Of a DNA stretch of 64,000 bases, positions 39,459-51,472 are shown piece by piece. A program made the translations under genes and the position numbers. The stretch lies in assembly GCA_003339415.1 (NCBI GenBank), contig PDHQ01000179.1, positions 1 to 64,000 on the forward strand, given 5' to 3'. This DNA comes from Ophiocordyceps camponoti-saundersi (nom. inval.). Taxonomy: Eukaryota > Ascomycota > Sordariomycetes > Hypocreales > Ophiocordycipitaceae. Position 1 is the stretch's first letter. Each line of letters starts with the position of its first letter. A model generated the notes under the pieces. It was not told where the DNA came from. It saw nothing but the letters and a program-made list of their open reading frames with translations, and did no database searches.

Positions 39459-40376
39459 AGGTATTCCTTAGCTCTCTATATAGTATTAGCACGAACCGTA
39501 ATAAAGAAATACGTTAATAACGCGCTCTATACTAAAAGCACGCGTTGCACTATTTAACTATTAATACGTAATAGTTTTTATATCTATTTAACTATTAATA
39601 AGTAATAGATCTCTAAGTTATTTAACTATTAATAAGTAATAACTTATATTTACTAAGCCTAGGTAAGAACCCCGTAAATTAATATGCTTTTAGTATCGTT
39701 TTTTAATATCTTTATAATATAGTAATAGTTATATACTATTTATCCTATACTCTATACGCTATAAATAAAGAAAGAATATCGGCTATAATAAGAAGGCTAT
39801 ACGAAGCCTATTCGCTATAAACTGCTCGCGATATACGCCTAAGGATAAGCATAACTACCCGTAATATAGTCGACCCTACTACTATTTATAATATCTTAGA
39901 CGCCTCTATCTTCGTAGAATATACTATACCTAAAGCTGCAAACTATGTCTCTTACGCTAGTTACGGTAAGATTATCCGTATTCGCTCTCGTATTATTACG
40001 AACGCTAGTCTATATAATAAGGATAGTAAGATATTTTCCTTTATTCTATTCCTTTAGTTCGCTATTATATCGCGTCCCTATTATTCCTATTTTTCTTTCT
40101 TAGTATTACGATACCTTTTACCGTAACGTATATTCTTCTATATATATCTAATATATATTATAATTCTCCTTTATTATTCTTATCTTATTCTTTTATTTTT
40201 TTCCTACCTTATATAGATTAATTTAATTATACGTAGATCCCTGATAATATTTCTTAATCTATAAATAAATATAGTTATTAGAGTTAATATAGAAAAGCCT
40301 TCGAGTATAATAATAGTTTCTAAAGTAAAATAGGGAGATAATAAGGCTATTAGAATTCTTTTCCGGCCCGGGGAGT
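39459..40376. other. Gypsy H 3' internal non-coding region
   Basis: No gene recognised. It contains short repeated CTATTTAACTATTAATA-type units near 39,555-39,640, spaced about 35 bp, and ends in a purine/GC stretch (CCCGGGGAG, 40,369-40,377) that could be the polypurine tract. Confidence 0.5.
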
Positions 40377-40980
40377 TAATACGGGACGTGTAATAATACC
40401 CTTATAAATCGCCTAACCTCTTATAATATTTCCCTAGGATTTCCTAGGATTTCCCGCCTTAAGATTTTACTCAGATTTCCCCTAGAAACTTTATTACCTT
40501 TACGCTTAGGAAATTACTAGGATTTCCTCTTAGGATTTCTCTATAATAACTTTTAGGATTTTACTAAGATTTCTAGTAGGATCTAATATTAAAATATACC
40601 TCTAGAAATCTCCGGATTTTACTAGGAAATCCCCGTGCGTTAGGAAATTACCGCGTACTAGGAAATCTCTATTTTACTAATATACTCGGAAATCACCGTA
40701 AAATCCCTTTAGGTAAATACCTTTAAGATTATACTAGGAAATCTTCCTTAAGCTCCTAGCTATATAATTAGCCTAGTATTCCTTTAGGTAATAATTTAAA
40801 TTTTTTTATAGTTACTATTTTAATTCTTAAAAGACTCTTACCTATACTTATACCTTTTATAATAGCTATTCTATAATCTTACGATTAGTAGCTAGCCCGT
40901 CTCCCTTTCCTATATACTATATCTAGTAGCTAGCCTAGTATATACGACTATTAGTAGATTATACGTATAAGCGTATATTA
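40377..40980 (+). repeat. Gypsy H 3' LTR (604 bp)
   Basis: Partner of 30,797-31,400 with only transition differences noted (for example CGGGACG here, TGGGACG there). Followed by the duplication AAAGC. Confidence 0.95.
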
Positions 40981-40985
40981 AAAGC

Positions 40986-41230
40986 TTAGCTTAATAATAA
41001 AAAAACGGCTAATAATTAATATTATAGCTATTTATAAGTTATATAAGCGTAAGGAAATTTTAGAAATATAATAAATTAATAGTAAAAATAACCTAGCTAA
41101 CGCTTATACTAAGAATAGCCTTAACTTAGCTTTATTAACTTTTATTTTTATAAATTCCTATAAGTTACGGATTAAAGCTACTATCTAATAACTTACTTAG
41201 GTTATACGAGACTTATACTTTTTTCTTTCT
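40986..41230 (+). pseudogene. Copia G pol remnant, part 2 (RNase H end)
   Basis: Directly after the second AAAGC. Reading continues in the frame left at 30,796. It includes N-N-L-A-N-A-Y-T-K at 41,087-41,113, the mutated form of the D-N-P-A-D-A-x-T-K motif near the end of Copia RNase H. This shows that H landed inside an existing Copia coding region. Confidence 0.85.
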
Positions 41231-42675
41231 TATATCTTTACTTTATCTAACCTTTTATTTTTATTTTCTTATTTTTTTTATATTTTTATATTTTTTTTCT
41301 ATTATTTTTATATAAAAATTACTATTAATTTTTTCCGGGTATTATCTAACCTCTACGCTTAATTTAAAAAAAAGTAAAATTATAAGTTTTAAACGCTTAA
41401 TTTTTTTTTCTTTTTTTTTAATTTTTTTTTCTTTTCCTTTTTCCTTATTATCTAACCTTATTATTATTTCTTTTCTACCCCTACCCCTTATTACTTATTA
41501 TCTAAAATAATAATATACTCCTCCGCGTTAGGAGGCGCTCCGCTTAATATTATTATTACCTATCCCCGCCGCTAGCTATTAGGTAACTTAATAAGAGTAA
41601 TTATTATAGTATAAGGTACTAGCTTAAGAGTCTATAACGCTTAGCCTTATTATACGAAAAAGTATCTTATTATATAAGACTATTATATATAAGTAATATA
41701 AGCCTTATTACTATTTATCCGATATATATTAAATAAGTAAGGATTTTTAATATAAATATAATATAATTTTATTATTATTTTACTATAACTTATAAGTAAA
41801 ATTACTAAAAAATAACTTAAGCGTTAAACGATAATAGCTTTAATATACTTAGGATCTTAAATATTATTAAGGTAAATAAAGATATCGGATAATAATATAG
41901 CCGCTAGTTAGATCTCCGCTTATTACTCTCTTATTAGTATTATTATTATATAATAGCTAAACTTTTCTTTTTTATATTTAAGGATATTTATTATATAAAG
42001 CGCTAATTATCCTCCTTATTATAAGATATATAAATTTAGTAAAATTTAAGTTAATAAGCTATAACGCTATTAGGATAGGGAGGTATATTATATAATTAAT
42101 AATTATTAATAAAAATAATTTAAGTATATTATATAACTTATTAATTTTTATTAAAGATTTTTCTAATTATCGTTATTATTTTCGTTAATTAGCTTAAAAA
42201 AGAAAAAAAAAGAAAAAAAAAGAAAGAGAGAGAGAGAGAGAGGGAGCGAGGAGAGGTTTTTATACCCCTTTAAAGGCGGTAAGAGGCAGCAGAATCCGAT
42301 TTTTAATTCCTATTTTTCTTAATATTTTTTAGTATTTTTAGTATAAAGTTATAAAAAGTCGGTTTTCTACTTATTTTTCTTAGTATTACGATTATAAGAA
42401 ACTTTTATAGTAAAACTCTATAAAAATATATTATAAGTTAGATTATATAATAACCTAATTTTTATTTTTTAGCTAGTAGCTTATTTTCTTTATCTTTTTT
42501 TATTATAATATTATAAGCGTTATTTACCTTTAGAGATTTTTTTTAATTATATATTTATTTAATATTATATAACTATTTTTCTCTAAAAATATTTACTTTT
42601 TAGGAAGATAGAGTTTTTTCTTTATACGATACCTTTTTATTTAGTATATCTTTTTATAAAAAGAAAAAAGTTAAG
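41231..42675. other. Copia G 3' internal region, no gene recognised
   Basis: AT-rich and stop-filled, with pyrimidine-rich stretches (41,262-41,310 and 41,400-41,450). A CpG-richer part near 41,520-41,580 reads TCCGCGTTAGGAGGCGCTCC. A purine run (AAAAGAAAAAAG) lies just before the 3' LTR. Long for a Copia 3' leader; it may have carried an additional short frame, but none is convincing. Confidence 0.4.
42193..42256. repeat. Purine tract with (GA)n
   Basis: About 60 bp of pure or near-pure purines: repeated A8-9 G units followed by roughly 14 GA units and GGGAGCGAGGAGAGG. Inside Copia G, in the 3' internal region. Confidence 0.85.
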
Positions 42676-42981
42676 TATTAGATATTATCTCTCTATACCC
42701 CTTTATATTTACTATATAATATATATATAAAGGATAGCACGGATATAGGGAAGCCTTTAATAAAATATATATTACTACCTAAGTCGTGCCTCGTATAACT
42801 TAGAAGGTAGGAGGTAGCTTAGATAAGAAGAAGGAGGGTATAGAAGTAGAGTATTATCTAGCTATATAGCTACTTTTCCTTATACGATAAAGGAAGAGTA
42901 TCTATCTCTAATTATACTTAATTTAAGTTACTTTTACTTTCTCTTACTTATACGTATATATAAAGACTACTTAATATTAAT
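42676..42981 (+). repeat. Copia G 3' LTR (306 bp)
   Basis: Partner of 25,487-25,792. Begins TATTAGAT and is followed by ACTAAT. Confidence 0.93.
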
Positions 42982-42987
42982 ACTAAT

Positions 42988-45900
42988 TAATTTTATAATT
43001 ATAGATTTATAATAAAAATATAAATCTTTAAGATAAAACTCTTTTTAAACTTTATCTAACCTTATTAATATTATAATTACTATTACTTTAATTATATTAT
43101 TAAGTTTTATAAGTATACTAAGCTTTATAATAAATATAATATTATTATATATAAAACTAAGACTAAATATAAAGTAAGGTAAGATAAGTATTTATATATA
43201 TATATTTTATATAATAGAGATTACTTAGCTTAATTAAAGCTATACTTTATAGCTATTTTAAAATAAAATAAAGCTTATATTTATTATAAATAATTACTTA
43301 TATAATTTACTAAACTTAGTATATAATTAGTAATATCTTTTTATATATAATCTTCTTAGGAATTAGTCCTTAAGTCCCCGCGATAATTTATCGCTAGTAG
43401 GAAATATTATAAACTTATAAGTAGCTTCTAGCTAAAGCTATTTTCTAAAATATTAATTAGTAGAGATATACTAAAAGCTATAAAGCGCTGGATTAAGCGT
43501 GAAAATAGCGTATTTTTACTAAACTTAAGCTAACTACTTTTAAAGTAAACTTAAAACGCGGTAAATATTAATAAACTTACCTTTATATTATATTAAATAA
43601 ATAGCTTTATTAAAACTAATATTAAACCTCTAACTATACTAGCCTTTATTAAGATCTAAATTAAAGCTACTATTAAGGCTTTATATAAAAATAATAAGAA
43701 TATAATTATTATTACTTTTAACTTTTCCTTATATATTTAAAAGTCTTTTTTTAAAATATTAATAAGCGACCTAGGCTAGTATAATTAGCCCTTTATAATA
43801 TATATAATTATAATATTATTATTTTATAAGAAATAATATATTATTTAAAAGCTAGTCCGCCTTATTTTAAAACTTTATCTTATAAATTTATCTTTTATAG
43901 CGGATAAGCGGCTATATATATTTATAAGTATTATAGCGTTTTAGATTAGTCGCTTATTATTAGTAAAGACTAAGCTAGAGTTAGCTTTACTTCTAAATTA
44001 GAAATTATTTTAATATACTTCCTCTTAAATTAGGCTAAATAAGGCTACCTTTCCCTCTTTTCTAAGTTTAAGTTAAAAATAAAATATATTCTTTTTAGGA
44101 ATTTTAACCTATATTATTTATTATAAGATAGCTATAAATAATACTTTAATAACGCTAGTTAGCTTATCTAAAAGATCTTTAAACTTAACTTTTTACTCCT
44201 TACCCTTAAAAGTAAATATATTAAAATATTTTATAGCTATTAAGATAATATATTAGATTTAGTCTAAGCTATAGCCGAGTCTTATACTATATATATAAAA
44301 CTAAACCTTAACTTTATAAGATTTAACTATATTTTATAAATATTTATAATTAGTACGCGAGACTTTAACCCCTTTACGCTTAAGCTATAATAAAGTTAAG
44401 CTAATCTAAACCTTATTATAAAAGAATTACTTACTTAGATCTTTATCTTTATTATTATTAAAACTACTAACTAGATTAATATTACTTTTAACCCCTTTTT
44501 TAAATAACTATAATAAGTTATCTAAAACGCTATACCTTTTTATACCTTAATATTTAAGAAGAAATAAACTTAGTTTACCTTAGTAATTACTTGCGCTATT
44601 AAGAATATTAAATAAGCTAAGCGTTATTATTATAATTCCCTATTTAAGTATAATTAGCTATAATTATAAAAATCTGCTTATAATTAAAAGAAAGTAATTA
44701 CTTATTTCTATTAAGCTAACTAGCGTTTCTTTTTATATTTTATTAATAATAACCTTAGTTAATTTTAGTATATAAAGCGCTAAGCTTAGCTTTATAATAA
44801 ACTACTAGCTAAGCTTATTTACCTCCTAGCTTTATAAGACTTAGGTAAGGGAGAGGCCGCGTCTTTTAAAAATAAGGCCCGCGTTTTAGCGGATAGGTTC
44901 TTTCCCCCTATCCTTAACCTCCCCCTTATAAATAATAAAATACCTAAACTTAGCTTTTTTATAGAATAATATATTACCGCGAATAATATATAAGCTACCT
45001 TTTATATTATATTATTATAAAAAGTAACTAGGTTAAACTATACCCTAACTAGCTTCCTTAAGATATATTACTTAGTTTTTTATATATAGCTTACTTATAT
45101 CTTTTATACTTATCTCTAGCTTAGCTACATTCTAAGTTAACTTTATATTATTATTATAATTATATTATATAAGTAAGGTAAGAAGCTAGAAATCTACTAG
45201 TAAGCTAGTAACTATAAGCTAATCTCCCTTTTATATTATTTTAGTAAAGTATTTAAGTTAATTATAAGTAAGCGGTTATCTAACGCTACTAAATTATACT
45301 AGCTTTTCCCTAATAGCTAAATAAATAAAAAATAAAATAAGTTAATAAAACTAACTATTCTTATAATTATAAAACTTATCTAAGCTACCTAAGCTAAGAA
45401 AGGGGTTGCTTTTTTCCTATAACTTAATATAAAAAGAGCCTTTAACGTTATTTATTATAATAAACTATTTTATAAGCTTATATATATAAGGTATTTTACT
45501 TAGATTAAAACTTTCCTATAAAGCTATCTTAGTTATCGCTTCTTATACTTACGCTTTAACGGATAGATTTTAATACCTTTCCTAATTTAAATTAAAGTCC
45601 CTTAAGGCTCCCCGCTTTTTATTATACTTTTTATCCTTTATATAATATTATTTTATTAACAGTTATAATATAAACCTAAGCTAAAAGTTATTAAGTTTAC
45701 TAATAATATAAACCTTTTTAGCGTTAAGCTAGATATTATTATAATTATAAGATATCTTTAATTAATATAGTATATTTATAAAAAATAAGCTTAGGATTAT
45801 AATATAGCTTTTAAACTAAATAAAAGTAAACTAATATATTTTTTAAAAAATATTACTCGGAATAATATATAGTTAAGCTAAGTATATATAAAATCTACCT

Positions 45901-47100
45901 TATTTTTAAAGCGCGCTTACTAAGCGTCGAAGTTTATAAATAACTATATTAAGAAATATATATTTAAACTATATATAATAAACTCTTTCGATAGAATCTT
46001 ACTCTTATTACCTTAACTATATTTACTTAAAGTTATACCCTTCCTTAAGCTAAAAACCTATATATAAAAGTTATATAATTTTTAATATTTTACGCTTTTA
46101 ATACCTTTTATATAATTACCTTAGAGGCTAGGAACCCCTTAAGCTTTACTAGGATTATAAGCCTTACTTAGTTATAATACTTATATATTACCCTTAGCGC
46201 TTTTAAAGCGACCCCGGTTTATTACCTAAAAGCTAAGTCTTAGACCTTTTTAATTAACTTTTATATAAATAAAAGAAAAGCTAATACCTTTTACTAGCTT
46301 AAAAGAGTAAGTATACTAAATATATTTTAATACGCGTTTAAGTTTATTTTAAGGTTTCTTATAAGATTCCTTATATACCGCTTAACTTAATATAGTAAAA
46401 CTAAGTCCCCGCTTTAGGAAAAATTAAGGTAAATAATAATATAAGCCTAAGCTTTATATAATACTCTTAATAAGAAGATTACCTAGCGCCTCCTTTATAA
46501 AAATTAAATACGCTAATAGGAATAGTAAGAAAACCGCCTTTAATAAGCTTACTTTAAAATTACCCTTTTCCTAGCTAATTTCCCCCCGCGCCTAAACTGG
46601 CTTATAATTATTATATTATATTATAATCTCCTATAATATATTAATATTATAATTACTTAGCTATATATAAGTAAGATTAGGCTATAAGAGTTCCTCTTCT
46701 CCCGCTAGGTTTTAAATATAGTTATCTTAAACTATTAATATAATACTAAGCTATAAAATATATATTACCTCCTCTTATAATACCTTAACCTTACTATTTA
46801 AAGGGATAAACTATTATAATATTTTTACTCTAAGTCCTCCTTATAACTTAAGCTTAATAATTATATTTTTACTCTTATTATTATAAAGTAAATATTATAT
46901 TATACTAACCTCTATTAGTTTAACTTTATTAGGGCCTTATATATATCTCCGCTAACTTTATCGTAAGTTTAAGCTTACTATATTTTTATTTACCGAACCT
47001 TTTTATTACTATATAACTTATAAATATCCTTCCCTTTTTACCTTATCTAATTATTATTTATTTTTACTTTATCCTTACCTAAGCCCTTTACTTTACTAAA
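42988..47100 (+). pseudogene. Tad1-like LINE, right part: end of ORF1 and EN-RT ORF2 remnant
   Basis: Non-LTR retrotransposon. An AP-endonuclease-type motif (D-F-N-P-F, the G-D-F-N box) lies at 44,361. The RT boxes are V-P-Q-G-S-P-L (Q now TAA) from 45,597 and F-A-D-D in mutated form (F-T-N-N) at 45,696-45,707, followed by x-N-L-F-S-V. All three lie in one frame (412 codons between the first two), so ORF2 has kept length despite RIP. The first 900 bp probably contain the zinc-knuckle end of ORF1. The 3' end near 47,100 is uncertain. The left part of the element is at 24,441-25,486. Confidence 0.82.
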
Positions 47101-47735
47101 TTAGATTTCCTTACTAATATTATTAGAATCTTTTAGCTATAAGGCTTACTTTTTTAATATTATTTAAGCGAAAAACTAGCTTTAAGTTATTAATAGATTT
47201 TAAGTAAATAATAGCTTAAACTTAGTAAATACTCCTAATATAGTAAGTAAGGCCGCTATTAACTTAAACTTTATCTTTACTTTATCTTTTAGTATATTAA
47301 GAGTTTTTAAGCTTATAGCCTTAAAAGACTTTAATAGACTTCTTAGTAATTTTATAGCTAGCGTTTACTCCTTTATAATATTAGTTTAAACCGCTAGTAA
47401 ATTAAATAAAATAAATATATCTATAATTATAAATATAAAATTATTAAACTTATCCGCTATTACTTAAGTATAGCTAGCTTAGTAGTTTTTAAGCTTCTTA
47501 ATAAATAGTAACTTAATTATTATATTTAGTAATACTCTTTACTTATTAAGCGTATAGAAATAATTATAACTAAGATTTAAATTAGCCTTTTTCTTAACTA
47601 GTAACCTTTAAGCTATAAGCTTTATTATATTATCTTAGCTAGCTAGCTTAGCTATACTCTTACTTAAATATACTTACCTTATATATAATATTACTATATT
47701 AATAAACTTAGAAGCTTTTATATTAATATTATTAT
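47101..47735. other. RIP-mutated sequence between LINE and family A, unassigned
   Basis: AT-rich, nearly without CpA/TpG, no readable frame. May be the LINE 3' end or an extension of family A. Confidence 0.4.
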
Positions 47736-48840
47736 TATTATTATTATTAAAGTTTAAGATTATTATAGCTAGACGCGCCTTTTTAGCTAGCTTTAACTAA
47801 AACCTAACTAATATATAATTATACTTAGCCTTAGCCTTACTTTTATCTAGCCCTTTACCTTTTATCTTACCCTTAGCTTTACTAGCTAACTTAGTCTCCC
47901 TAACTCTAGTTAATATTAAGTTTTTTACTATAGTAACTTTATTATTATTTTTATTAGTAATATTATTATTAGCGAAACTTAGCTTTATCTTATTAAAGGT
48001 AGCTTTTAAAGCCCCTGCCGCCTTATATACTTATCTTATCTCTTACTTAGCTTTTAGCTAAATAATATATCTTAAGGTAATAATAATAGTAAGCGCCGGT
48101 ATTATTACTTTTTTAATAGCTATAGCTAAAATCGCTTTCTTTCTAATATAAATATCTAACTTAACTATTAGGTATTTTAACTTATTAATAGCCTTAGTTA
48201 TACCTGCTATTATTACGCTTAGCTTTTTACTTATATTAATAATATTAGCTAAGATATTATTAAAAGCTATTTTAATATACTTAAGGGTATTATATATTAA
48301 CTTAAGAATCCTTATTATCTTATTTATATTAGTAAGAATAAAAATAGCTTTAGTTAAAGCCCGCTTAATATTATATATATTCTTATAAGTAAATAACTAA
48401 TTCTTATCTTAAATAGCGCGCTTAACCTTTACCGGTAGCGCTTTAATATTACCTTACTTCTCCTATTTTATATATTTTTTACGCTATATATAATAAAGCT
48501 TAGCTATATTTATTATTAGTAACTTATATACTTTTAACCTATTAGCTTCTTATAGTTACTTATAATTTAAGAAATATTTATTATTATATAGCTTATATTT
48601 AATTTTATATAAATAATATACGCTTAAGCTATAAGATATATATACTATTAACTCTTATATTCTTATTAAATTTTAAATAAAAAATATATTTACTCCGCTA
48701 TACTTAATAGCTAGAATATCTTTAGCGTAAGCGCTCTTATATAATATATCTTATATATATATTATAAGGGATTAGATTCTCTTTTTTAACTTTTACTTTC
48801 CTTATTATAATAATATCAGTTAAGTTTTAAGCTAATAAGA
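47736..48840 (-). mobile_element. Family A remnant, copy 2
   Basis: Aligns with 117-1,245 in the same orientation. The minus-strand frame from about 48,455 down to 47,745 has only a handful of TAA/TAG stops. It encodes long Ala/Ile/Leu/Lys stretches and a C-terminal part rich in Lys (K-A-K-G-K-I-K-G-K), ending next to AAT units (ATT on the plus strand, 47,735-47,750). The function is not recognised. It is better preserved than copy 1 and the one to use for reconstruction. Confidence 0.6.
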
Positions 48841-49740
48841 GACTATATAATAGTATATATTAAGTTATTTATAATAATTAATTATCGTTATAAGTATACT
48901 TATAAGGGAAAGGAAAGGGAAAAAAGCCGCGTGCTACTTAGCTTTTATTTATTTATACTTTAATAATAAGGTATATACTACCTTACCTACTTACTAATTT
49001 ATAGCCCTTTAGCTAACTTCGGTATATACTTTTATATAACCTACCTATTCTTATAAGGCACCCCCCTAAGCCTTATCTTAGTTTATTATTCTATTATAGC
49101 CTTATAAGCTTAAGTAAGGCTTATAATAGCGCTTTTTCCTACTTACCGACCTTGCCTTATTAGGCTCCTGCCTTATAAGTAGGGGGTTTTCCCTTAGGCC
49201 CTGCCCGGTTTTTCCCCCCTTCTTATATATAATAGTCTTAGAAGCTATGCTAGCCCCTAGTATAAATTCTAATAATAATAATAATAATAATAATTAGCTA
49301 TAAAGTATTATTTAATTTTATAATAAGGGTAATATTTATAATTATATATATTTTTATAAGGGGAAAAAAAAGAAAAAAGCTATATATTACTTAGCTTTTA
49401 TTTATTTATATTTTAATAATAAGGTATATACCGCCCTATTTACTTACTAATTTATAGCTTACTTAGCTAACTTAATATATATTTTTATATAACTTACTTA
49501 CTTTTATAAGGTATAATTTATAGCTTTACTTTAGTTTATTATTTTATTATAGCTTTATAAGCCTAAGTAAGGCTTATAATAGCGCTTTTTCTTACTCTTT
49601 TACCTTGCCTTATTAAGCTTCTGCCTCCTAAGTAAGGGGTTTTCCCCTAAGCCTTATTTAGTTTATCCCCCCTTTTAATATATAATAATCTTAAATACTA
49701 TTTAAGCTTCTAGTATAAATTTTAATAATAATATAATAAG
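48841..49740. repeat. Tandem pair of a ~453-bp unit
   Basis: Two adjacent direct copies (about 48,841-49,292 and 49,293-49,740; spacing 453 from GGTATATAC at 48,970 to 49,423). Each carries a GC-richer patch (CCTGCCTTATAAGTAGGGGG in the first) and ends in AAT units after CTAGTATAAAT. The second copy is more strongly mutated than the first, which still has CCCGG and TGCTAC. The class is unknown. The AAT tails would suit a small non-LTR or SINE-like element inserted next to itself. Confidence 0.65.
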
Positions 49741-50470
49741 CGCTTACTTAATATTAATAAAAAATATCTATAATAAGTTAGTTAACGCTAGTTAGACCCT
49801 TAGTTACTTTAACGATAAGATCTTCGCTAAGGGCGGGAGGTAGTAGGCCTTAAAGCGGTACGCGACCAGCGGCCGCCTAAATAACTTAATTAGCGCGGGA
49901 GCTATTATAACGCGCGATAGCGCAAGTTTCCTTAACGTACTAAATAATATTTTTCCACTACCCTTATTAATATAAGACTTACCTTAAACCCGCTATAATC
50001 TAATTTTAACTTACTAACTAAAAGTTATAATTAAAGCTTAGCTTATAAGCTACCCTAATTATAGCGTAAATAGCCTTTATTATAATAGAATTAATAATTA
50101 GCTTATACTTAATATAATTATTCGCGTACTTTATATAAGACGCACTAAGCTAGTTTACTCTGACTATTAGTAAGTTTAAGCGCGTACTAAGGCTAAATAC
50201 TTATTATACTATACTTAGTAAAGATTTTTAAAGCTTATAAGCGTATTAATATAACTAGCGTAAGATATATTACGGGGGTAGTCTCTTTTAATAAGTATTC
50301 TACTTCTAATATAAGTTAGCTATAAATAATATACGCACTTATAAGGATTACTTATATAATTAATTTTATTAAGGTTATTAATTTAATAATAACTTGTTTA
50401 TATTAATAAGAGTAACCCCCCCTTTTTTTATATATTTTTAAGCCCTAAGTTATTAATTTATAAAAATAAC
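49741..50470. other. Less RIP-mutated GC-richer segment, unassigned
   Basis: Between 49,780 and 50,170 CpA/TpG occur at several places (near 49,867, 49,931, 49,955, 50,140) and CpG is dense (GCGGTACGCGACCAGCGGCC). No tRNA, rRNA or protein family is recognised. Probably a young or low-copy repeat fragment. Confidence 0.4.
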
Positions 50471-51294
50471 TTTTTAATTAAGAAAGCTTTCTAATTAGGA
50501 AAGCTTTATAAAAAGGTATATATTTAAATATATACTATATATATAAGAGGTATATAGCTATATACTAAAAGGTTAAGAAGTATATACTAAGGCCTTAAAA
50601 GGGTATATATTAGCTTATATAAGTAATATATACTATTACTCTCCTTATCTTTCCTTATCTTATCTTTCTTTTCTTATCTTTCCTTATATTATATAATATT
50701 ACCGTAGCTAATAGCTATTTCTTTTATACGCGTCGCGTATCTTACCTAGCCCCGAGCTAGCCGCGGTCTTATTACGCTATAGGGGGTTTAACCTCTTATA
50801 GGAGGGTTTTTCCTACCTAATATATCGTCGAGGTTCTAGCAGCTTTTATAGCTATTAGCGTAATAATATAATAATAATAATAATATTAATAAAAAAATAA
50901 GAAAAGAATATAATAATAAGATAATAAATTATAAAGTATAAATAAAGTTTAAAATTAATTAGTAACTTTTTAGTTTTTTTTTAGTTAGTTATAATTAATT
51001 AACTAAAGTTACGATTTTTAATAATTAAAAAAGTTATAATTAATAAAAGTTACTTAAATAACTTTTTTAGCTATAATTAAATTATTTATTAGTTAGTAAT
51101 TTGTTACTAGCGTTAAAATCTTATAAAATACTATACTTAATTAGCTTTTAAAAACTTTTTTTATAATTTTAACTATTTTCCTTATATTGAAAAAAAGTTA
51201 AAGAGAGGATATTTTTAAGAAAAGTTTTTTATTAAAAAACTATTTTTAAGTAAAATAAATAATATAAAAATTAAATAAAAATACTTTAAAGCTT
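50471..51294. other. AT-rich segment with TTAGTTACTAACTAA-type inverted motifs
   Basis: No gene. It contains TATATA-rich stretches, a GC pocket at 50,725-50,850 (CGCGTCGCGT, then AGCTAGCCGCGGTC), and between 50,960 and 51,110 repeated GTTAGTTATAACTAAC-like sequences in both orientations. The same motif cluster recurs at 56,535-56,700. Confidence 0.45.
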
Positions 51295-51368
51295 TTAATA
51301 TTAGCTTATAATAATAATAAATAATAATAAATAATAATAATAATAATAATATTAATAATATTAATAAT

Positions 51369-51414
<46 letters not shown>

Positions 51415-51472
51415 TTAATATTAATAATAATAATAATAATATTAATATTAATATTAATATTAATATATTAAT
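51295..51472. repeat. (AAT)n / (AATATT)n compound microsatellite
   Basis: About 175 bp of AAT units interspersed with AATATT, directly abutting the terminus of family B copy 2. Confidence 0.9.

Larger units (their letters stand above)
30797..40980 (+). mobile_element. Gypsy H, chromodomain LTR retrotransposon (10.2 kb) with extra ORF
   Basis: 604-bp LTRs at 30,797-31,400 and 40,377-40,980 with the duplication AAAGC at 30,792-30,796 and 40,981-40,985. LTR ends were TG...CA and are now TA...TA. Gag, protease, RT, RNase H, integrase and a chromodomain can be read in one frame on the plus strand. About 2.8 kb between pol and the 3' LTR contains a second frame. Chromoviruses are usually 5-8 kb, so this is long. 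The element sits inside the RNase H of Copia G and so is younger than it. Confidence 0.95.
25487..42981 (+). mobile_element. Copia G LTR retrotransposon, split by chromodomain Gypsy H
   Basis: LTRs of 306 bp at 25,487-25,792 and 42,676-42,981, flanked by ACTAAT (25,481-25,486 and 42,982-42,987; the true duplication may be the 5-bp CTAAT with a one-base ambiguity in the LTR end). LTRs begin TATTARAT (TG to TA). Without the 10.2-kb inserted element H the length is about 7.3 kb. Integrase precedes RT, as in Ty1/Copia. An A/G-rich tract adjoins the 3' LTR, and a TAGTAGTTAT primer-site-like motif adjoins the 5' LTR. Confidence 0.92.
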
